Source: Niabella yanshanensis (GTDB taxonomy: Bacteria; Bacteroidota; Bacteroidia; Chitinophagales; Chitinophagaceae). Taken from it: a stretch of 64,000 nucleotides of DNA. The stretch spans positions 3,596,001 to 3,660,000 of the forward strand of contig NZ_CP139960.1 in the NCBI RefSeq assembly GCF_034424215.1, given 5' to 3'. Every line of letters starts with the position of its first letter. The first letter of the stretch is position 1. This document shows, piece by piece, positions 63,571-64,000 of the stretch. The notes beneath the pieces were generated by a model, which had not been told where the DNA came from, did no database searches, and worked only from the letters and a program-made list of their open reading frames with translations. The position numbers and the translations under genes are program-made.

Positions 63571-64000
63571 ATGATCAGGACGTTACTGTTGTTGAGTATT
63601 GTTATGTTAGCCAACCTGGCCAGGGGACAGGAAAGCAGGGCATCGGAACTTTACAAAACTTTAAAGAACAGGGATAGCCTGATTTTTGAAGTTGGGTTCA
63701 ACCAGTGCAATCTTTCTCCCTATGATACATTGGTTAGTGAAGACCTGGAGTTTTATCACGATAAGGGAGGCCCTTCGTATGGCAAGGCCGCGTTTATAGC
63801 AACGGTTCAAAAGAATATATGTAACGGTAATTTTAAACCAAAGCGTGAACTGGCGGACAGCAGCCTTAAGGTTTTTCCCATGTACAATAACAATGTATTG
63901 TATGGGGCTATCCAGGAAGGCGTTCATCTTTTTTATATAAAAGAAGCTAACGGCTGGAAGCATACCAGTACAGCGGCATTTATTCATCTCTGGCTACTAC
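63571..64000 (+). CDS. NTF2-like/DUF4440-type secreted protein (3' end cut by window)
   Basis: The first 143 codons are visible, from an ATG at 63571. It has a signal peptide (about 1-18, LLLLSIVMLANLARGQ) and a single NTF2-like module: DSLIFEVGFNQCNLSPYDTLVSEDLEFYHDKGGPSYGKAAFIATVQKN at residues 33-80, where EDLEFYHDKGG is the characteristic segment of DUF4440/SnoaL-like proteins. It follows the PspC gene after 25 bp and is probably in the same operon. The pocket may bind a small ligand; nothing more can be said. Confidence 0.8.
   Translation, partial: MIRTLLLLSIVMLANLARGQESRASELYKTLKNRDSLIFEVGFNQCNLSPYDTLVSEDLEFYHDKGGPSYGKAAFIATVQKNICNGNFKPKRELADSSLKVFPMYNNNVLYGAIQEGVHLFYIKEANGWKHTSTAAFIHLWLL

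Noticed and set aside
1-64000. CRISPR arrays, prophage, insertion sequences, toxin-antitoxin or other defence genes
   Set aside because: No repeat-spacer pattern, cas, transposase, integrase or phage structural gene was found in either strand.

Overview
The window comes from a member of the Bacteroidota, most likely family Chitinophagaceae. The evidence is a SusC/SusD pair, many TonB-dependent receptors with an N-terminal carboxypeptidase-D-like domain, a LytTR regulator with membrane segments, a PspC/PadR pair, GH97 and CE12 enzymes, and promoters ending in the Bacteroidota -7 element TAnnTTTG. GC content looks moderate (about 45 %). No species can be named. No insertion sequence, prophage or CRISPR array was seen; this looks like ordinary chromosome with accessory uptake loci.

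Layout. 1-14.4 kb is a polysaccharide utilisation region: a sugar MFS transporter (cut by the window edge) divergent from nagB and two poorly characterised secreted glycosidase-like proteins; a CE12-type esterase divergent from SusC/SusD; a small lipoprotein; and a SusB-like GH97 enzyme. Two divergent promoter regions here share a 30-bp inverted repeat, which suggests one LacI-type regulator controls both. 14.6-23.2 kb is one 2890-residue cyclic beta-1,2-glucan synthase-like gene. 23.3-27.8 kb holds a siderophore-type receptor, a PepSY membrane protein and a lipoprotein. 28.1-29.7 kb is a GH28 pectinase. 29.8-33.3 kb is a TonB receptor divergent from a LytTR regulator. 33.3-38.6 kb is an operon for extracytoplasmic flavin-based electron transfer (ankyrin protein, DUF2271, PepSY-flavodoxin reductase, ApbE). 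39-46 kb holds a subtilase lipoprotein and a DUF4374/TonB-receptor operon divergent from an AraC-family regulator. 46-58.4 kb is mixed housekeeping and accessory genes with one tRNA-Asn. 58.5-60.8 kb is a third siderophore-type receptor, and 61-64 kb is a PadR/PspC operon ending in a cut NTF2-like protein.

How the genes work together. The strongest unexplained signal is a shared promoter architecture. In front of four separate iron-type transcription units (TonB receptor 25758, PepSY protein 27176, the flavin operon 38603, TonB receptor 60819), all on the minus strand, a 17-bp box of form TTTCCG-N5-CGTAAA lies exactly 21 bp upstream of a -7 element of form TAnnTTCG. Two tandem degenerate copies 21 bp apart precede the DUF4374 receptor operon, and one copy in the opposite orientation faces the divergent AraC-family gene. 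A 21-bp direct-repeat spacing is typical of AraC-family half sites, so the AraC protein encoded at 45032 is a good candidate regulator of a multi-operon iron or siderophore regulon. The link from box to protein is inference.

Other points of note are a likely one-base frameshift at the start of the hypothetical gene near 46.8 kb, a duplicated 63-bp hairpin repeat at 38.8-39.0 kb, a degenerate CGCAGAG palindrome at 49.3 kb, and a hairpin leader before an ABC-F gene.
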